From the NCBI GenBank assembly GCA_963738545.1, contig CAVTXA010000008.1:744001-808000 (forward strand): DNA of 64,000 nucleotides, in the 5' to 3' direction. Source of the stretch: Bog-756 sp963738545 (lineage in GTDB: Bacteria; Actinomycetota; Acidimicrobiia; Acidimicrobiales; RAAP-2). The translations under genes and the position numbers were made by a program. The notes under the pieces are model-generated. The model ran no database searches and was not told where the DNA came from. It saw nothing but the letters and a program-made list of their open reading frames with translations. Below are positions 60,632 through 64,000 of this stretch, piece by piece. Numbering within the stretch: the first letter of the stretch is position 1; each line of letters begins with the position of its first letter.

Positions 60632-61536
60632 GTGACCCACAATTCGCCGGTGACCGACAAACTGGACACCGGTCGCCCACCCCCGGTCCAGCACGCCACC
60701 GGCCCCTCGACGGCCCTTCCCCAGGTGGAGATGCCGACGATCCTGGTCTTCCACGACGTAGCCTCCCTGGTGGACTCGATTCTGTCCCACGGCACCGACC
60801 CGTGGGCCCAGACCGCCTCCGACCAGGTGATCATCCCGACCACGGTCCCCCGTCACGACGGCCTCAACGGGGGCACCCAGGCTCCCCACAACGGCGGTCC
60901 GCCGCCCGGGGTGGACAAGGGGTACGCCGAGGATGCCGTGGACCACGGGCTGGGGCTGGGCACCGCCGGTGGCGCCCAGCCTGACTACGCCACCGCGCCC
61001 CCGTCCTCCCTGACCCCCCCTTCTGCTTCGACGCCGCCGCCCGCCACCGCGCCCCCGGCAGCCTCACCCTGGGCGCTGGACAGGCCACCGTCCCCGGTCG
61101 AGACGGCAGCACCAGTGGGGACGGTCACCGACGAGGAGCGCACCCGCTACGGCCTGCTGCTCGACCGGGCGGCCGAGCGTGGCCTGCTGGACTCCGCCGA
61201 GTACGAGGTCCGGCTACGGCAGTTGGCCGAGGCCACCACGACCGAGCAGATGGTCGCCATCGTCGCCGAGTTGCCGGCGTTTGCCACCCAGGCCGCTCCG
61301 TCGGCACCCCATCAGTCCAGGAGCGCCATCCAGTCCGCGTCGCGCGCTCGGCCCAAGGGGGCGACGGGCAGAGGCGCCGGGTCATCATCTGGGTGTTGAT
61401 GGGTGTGTTGGTGGCCCTGGCCCTGGTGTCACTGGTGATCCTGGCCCTGTCCGTCGGGCGGTTGTCACGTAGCCGCAACGCCCTGCCCCCACCACCACCG
61501 GCCGTGACCCTACCGGTCAGTGCCCTTCGCCTCTGA
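60632..61536 (+). pseudogene. DUF1707-like membrane protein, frameshifted at a G-tract
   Basis: The first frame (GTG 60632 to TGA 61399) gives a Pro/Ala-rich linker and then DEERTRYGLLLDRAAERGLL and SAEYEVRLRQLAEATTTEQM, a DUF1707/SHOCT-like helical unit. It stops early, but another frame directly continues as QRRRVIIWVLMGVLVALALV then SLVILALSVGRLSRSRN and ends at TGA 61536: a perfect transmembrane helix with basic flank. One extra G in the G5 tract 61357-61361 would join both frames and give a protein of about 301 residues. Either the gene is broken, or the tract varies in length, or the sequence has an error. The role is unknown. The 3' end overlaps the convergent PAC2 gene. Confidence 0.65.
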
Positions 61537-62428
61537 GGAACTGCTCCAACTCGGCGGCGATCTCATCCCCGCTGGGCACCTCGACGTCGAGCTGTGTCGG
61601 CTGGACCTCTTCGGAGTCGAGCGCGGCCTCCAGCCGACGCACCATCTCGAGGTGCTCGGGATTGGCGCCGATGAGCTCGTCGACCTGGCGTCGGGAAGCC
61701 TCGGCGGACTCACGGAGAGGTGAGCTGTCGAGCACCGTGCCGGTGACGGCGCAGAGCCCCTCGATCAGCGCCGCGCTGGCCTCGGGATAGGGCATGGCCG
61801 AGACATAGTGGGGCACGCGAGCCCACAGGCCGATGACCGGCACGCCGGCCTGGCCCAGGGCCACCTCGAGGGCCGCCTGCACACCGGCCGGTACCTCGAG
61901 CGTGCCGTGCACCGTTCCCACCCGTCCGGCCAGCTCCATCGACTGGGGAGGGACGGTCGAGGCCAGCCGGACCGGTCGCGTGTGGGGAGTGGGGGCGGGG
62001 AAGGCACCGAGTCCGACCACGGTTCGGACATCGAGTCCCTGGGCGAGGCCGACGACGGCGTCGATGAATGTCGGCCAGCGGAAGTCGGGCTCCGGTCCGG
62101 TCAGGAACAGGATGTCGGCTCCCACCCGATCCTTGCCTGCTACCACCTGGATGGTTGGCCACGTCAGCTCGGTGGTCACGCCGTCCTCGAGTCGGGCGAT
62201 GGGCCGACGGGCACGTTGGTCGATGAGCATCTCGGTGTCGAACGAGGCCACGACGGTGGTCGGTGAAGCCGTGAGCAGGGCGGCGATGGCGGCGGAGGCC
62301 CCCATGCCGGCGTCGACCCAGCCTTCCAGGGACACGACGAGTACCGGACGGGAGAGCTGGCGCAGCGCGGCGCGGTCCCAGTTGGCATCGAACTCATAGA
62401 GCGACGACGGATCGCGGTCGGCGGTCAC
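61517..62428 (-). CDS. PAC2 family protein
   Basis: A 303-residue protein of the PAC2 (proteasome assembly chaperone-like) family. PVLVVSLEGWVDAGMGASAA near residue 29 is the signature; FDTEMLIDQRARRPIARLED, LFLTGPEPDFRWPTFIDAVV, VVGLGAFPAPTPHTRPVRLA and VPVIGLWARVPHYVSAMPYP follow, and a C-terminal helical tail ends the protein. Actinobacteria have proteasomes, but the function of bacterial PAC2 proteins is not established. The start is GTG 62428, overlapping the stop of the upstream kinase-like gene (GTGA). Confidence 0.9.
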   Translation of the reverse strand: MTADRDPSSLYEFDANWDRAALRQLSRPVLVVSLEGWVDAGMGASAAIAALLTASPTTVVASFDTEMLIDQRARRPIARLEDGVTTELTWPTIQVVAGKDRVGADILFLTGPEPDFRWPTFIDAVVGLAQGLDVRTVVGLGAFPAPTPHTRPVRLASTVPPQSMELAGRVGTVHGTLEVPAGVQAALEVALGQAGVPVIGLWARVPHYVSAMPYPEASAALIEGLCAVTGTVLDSSPLRESAEASRRQVDELIGANPEHLEMVRRLEAALDSEEVQPTQLDVEVPSGDEIAAELEQFLRGEGH

Positions 62429-63486
62429 AACGACTCCACCTCGGCCAGGGCCCGCTCACCCAGTCGACCGACGTGGGAGGCGAACTGATCGACACCGGAC
62501 CGGTCGCCGGCGGCGGCCCCCCCGGCATAGCGCACATGGACCCCCTGGAGGATACAGGCCAGCTTCCAGAATCCGAACGCCCGGTAGTAGGAGATCTGGG
62601 AGACGTCCAGGCCCGAAACCCGGGCGTAGCGGGCCAGGAGGTCGGACCGTCGGGCGAATCCGGGAAGGGCTGTGGGGGCCACCCCGACGAGCGCCTGGTC
62701 CGCGTCACCGGGCTCGGCCCAGTAGACCAGCAGCAGTCCGAGGTCGGCCAACGGGTCCCCGAGCGTGCAGATCTCCCAATCCAGGATGGCCTGGACCGTG
62801 CCCCCGTCGTCGAGCACCGTGTTGTCCAGCCGATAGTCCCCGTGGACGATGCTGACCCCCTGTTGCTCGGGGATCTTCGCCGTCAGCAGCTCATGGACCC
62901 GGTCGACGACGGCCGGACCCGGCCGGCCGTCCACCGTGGACTGGGTGAACTGACCGTGCCACCGCTTCAGTTGGCGTGCGATGTAACCGTCGCGACGGGC
63001 GAACTCACCGAGTCCGACGGCATCGACGTCCACCGCGTGCAGTCCGGCCAGTGTGTCGATTAGCGAATCCCCGGCATGGGATCTGGAGGTTTCGGAGAGC
63101 TCCGCCGCGGCCTGCTCGTCGCGCACGATGTGGCCGTCGACGAAGGACATGACGTAGAACGGTGCGCCGTTCACGCTCTCGTCGGTGCACAGGCCGAGGG
63201 CCCGCGGCACGGGGACGTCGGTCCGGCCGAGGGCGCTGATCACCGTGTGCTCGCGCTTCATGTCGTGGGCCGTGGGCAGGACGTGGCTGACCGGTGGGCG
63301 GCGCAGGGCGAAGGCCTGGCCGACGTCATCGGTCACCCGGTAGGTGAGATTGGAGCGGCCGCCGGCGATGAGTTTGAAGGTGAAGGGTGCCTTGGCCCCG
63401 TCCACGGTGGCGCTCATCCACTCGGAGACCCGGTCGGGGTCGATCCCCTCGACATCGGCGTGCGCGGTTGGTGGCCCTGCTTCCAT
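62425..63486 (-). CDS. APH-like phosphotransferase family protein (ACAD10 type)
   Basis: A 353-residue protein of the aminoglycoside phosphotransferase/choline kinase fold. FKLIAGGRSNLTYRV near 38 is the ATP loop, FALRRPP follows, SIVHGDYRLDNTVLDD near 212-227 carries the catalytic Asp, and AILDWEICTLGDPLADLGLL near 234 gives the metal ligand. The pattern matches the kinase-like domain of ACAD10 and its stand-alone bacterial relatives, which act with acyl-CoA dehydrogenases on hydroxy-acyl-CoA. Such a dehydrogenase is at 32.9 kb. Drug resistance is unlikely. A TAGCGT box lies 8 bases before ATG 63486. Confidence 0.9.
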   Translation of the reverse strand: MEAGPPTAHADVEGIDPDRVSEWMSATVDGAKAPFTFKLIAGGRSNLTYRVTDDVGQAFALRRPPVSHVLPTAHDMKREHTVISALGRTDVPVPRALGLCTDESVNGAPFYVMSFVDGHIVRDEQAAAELSETSRSHAGDSLIDTLAGLHAVDVDAVGLGEFARRDGYIARQLKRWHGQFTQSTVDGRPGPAVVDRVHELLTAKIPEQQGVSIVHGDYRLDNTVLDDGGTVQAILDWEICTLGDPLADLGLLLVYWAEPGDADQALVGVAPTALPGFARRSDLLARYARVSGLDVSQISYYRAFGFWKLACILQGVHVRYAGGAAAGDRSGVDQFASHVGRLGERALAEVESL

Positions 63487-63494
63487 GCCCTATG

Positions 63495-63500
63495 ACGCTA
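63495..63500 (-). promoter_or_regulatory. -10-like TAGCGT, leaderless type
   Basis: Minus-strand TAGCGT ends 8 bases before ATG 63486 of the phosphotransferase-PAC2 pair. Confidence 0.4.
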
Positions 63501-63597
63501 CCCGCGCTGGGTTCGGTGTCCGGGCCGGGGCCGGGACGGCCCTGACGAACCGGTCCCCGACCTGCACCGGCCGGTCGGAGGGCCGAATCCGTCCCGG

Positions 63598-63603
63598 TAT
63601 CGT
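63598..63603 (+). promoter_or_regulatory. -10 box TATCGT, leaderless type
   Basis: TATCGT ends 7 bases before ATG 63611 of the thioredoxin-domain gene. Confidence 0.45.
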
Positions 63604-63610
63604 CTGGGTC

Positions 63611-64000
63611 ATGGTCGACGTCACCGATGCCACGTTCGAAGAGGAAGTCCTCCGCCGGTCCTCCGAGGTTCCCGTGGTGGTGGACCTGTGGGCCCCATGG
63701 TGCGGGCCGTGCGTGACGCTCGGACCCATCATCGAGAAGGTGGTCGACGCCACCGAGGGAGCGGTGGCCCTGGCCAAGGTCAACGTGGACGAGAACCCGG
63801 CCATCTCGAGCAGCTTCCAGGTGCAGTCGATACCAGCCGTCTTCGCCCTGAAGGACGGGAAGGTGGTCGACGGCTTCATCGGGGCGCAGCCCGAGGCGGC
63901 CGTGGCGGAGTTCGTGGCCAAGCTGACCCCGGAGCCGTCCCCGGCCGACCTCTTGGTGGCCGAGGGGCTCCTCGCCGGATCCGAGCAGCCGCTCCGTGAC
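63611..64000 (+). CDS. Thioredoxin-domain protein (YbbN/CnoX-like), 3' end outside the window
   Basis: The first 130 residues of a protein that begins MVDVTDATFEEEVLRRSSEV. WAPWCGPCVTLGPIIEKVV near residue 28 is a thioredoxin active site (WCGPC), followed by KVNVDENPAISSSFQVQSIP with the cis-Pro, and FIGAQPEAAVAEFVAKL. After about residue 110 the chain continues (PADLLVAEGLLAGSEQPL) instead of ending, which fits the co-chaperone YbbN/CnoX family with C-terminal TPR repeats better than plain thioredoxin. The frame is open at the right edge. The ATG at 63611 has a TATCGT box 7 bases upstream. Confidence 0.88.
   Translation, partial: MVDVTDATFEEEVLRRSSEVPVVVDLWAPWCGPCVTLGPIIEKVVDATEGAVALAKVNVDENPAISSSFQVQSIPAVFALKDGKVVDGFIGAQPEAAVAEFVAKLTPEPSPADLLVAEGLLAGSEQPLRD

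Noticed and set aside
1..64000. CRISPR arrays, insertion sequences, integrases, phage genes
   Set aside because: No spaced identical repeats of CRISPR type, no transposase or integrase-like protein, and no terminal inverted repeats were seen.

Overview
The window is a gene-dense, very GC-rich chromosomal segment of an actinobacterium. The best guess is class Acidimicrobiia or a close relative. This rests on the secA-prfB-ftsE-ftsX order, a biotin synthase followed by a BsaP-like protein, an SCO6745-family protein, a DUF3039 protein, a luciferase-like F420-type oxidoreductase, a GAP-family membrane protein, and many genes that look leaderless. Nothing looks like a phage, transposon, CRISPR array or plasmid backbone; most of the window is housekeeping and central metabolism.

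Layout. 0-7 kb: end of a large membrane protein, a LON-domain protein, a cell-wall amidase with a six-repeat N-terminal array (minus strand), then a sugar-phosphate block (phosphomannomutase/phosphoglucomutase, Trm112-like protein, SIS-domain isomerase). 7-14 kb: a long intergenic region with what looks like a raiA-type structured RNA directly before the hibernation factor gene hpf, then secA, prfB, ftsE and ftsX. 14-19 kb: a serine hydrolase, a short RmlA-like nucleotidyltransferase, and divergent acyl-CoA synthetase and acyl-CoA dehydrogenase genes. 18.8-22.7 kb: a riboflavin synthase of the archaeal type (minus strand) and the overlapping operon bioA-bioF-bioD. 22.7-36.6 kb: an SCO6745-family protein, an NfeD-like/SPFH pair, two ABC-F ATPases, the overlapping operon maf-dus-SDR, a DUF3039 protein, a GAP-family protein, bioB-bsaP, an acyl-CoA dehydrogenase and a small membrane protein. 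36.9-45.7 kb: enoyl-CoA hydratase, S-adenosylhomocysteinase, a secreted beta-helix protein, a pirin and a membrane-anchored GH3 glycosidase. 45.9-52.2 kb: metY-metX, a conserved regulator-like protein, an alpha/beta hydrolase, an MpaB/DUF2236 protein and a thioesterase. 52.4-57 kb: a LytR_C-domain protein, a tRNA-Ala(GGC), and about 1.7 kb of poorly coding, apparently decayed DNA. 57-64 kb: leuS, an LLM oxidoreductase, a frameshifted DUF1707-like membrane protein, a PAC2 protein, an APH-like phosphotransferase and the start of a thioredoxin-domain protein.

The genes work together in several pathways: biotin synthesis is complete from pimeloyl thioester to biotin but split over two loci 9 kb apart; methionine/SAM recycling is represented by metX, metY and ahcY; fatty-acid or sterol side-chain degradation by FadD-, FadE- and EchA-like genes; and ribosome and protein-export housekeeping by hpf, secA, prfB, leuS, two ABC-F proteins and dus. 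A recurring signal is a TANNNT box ending 5-9 bases before the start codon of many genes, the signature of leaderless transcription. The most interesting items are the candidate raiA RNA, the archaeal-type riboflavin synthase, the amidase repeat array, the leaderless promoter pattern with several tiny upstream ORFs, and the decayed zone next to the tRNA gene.
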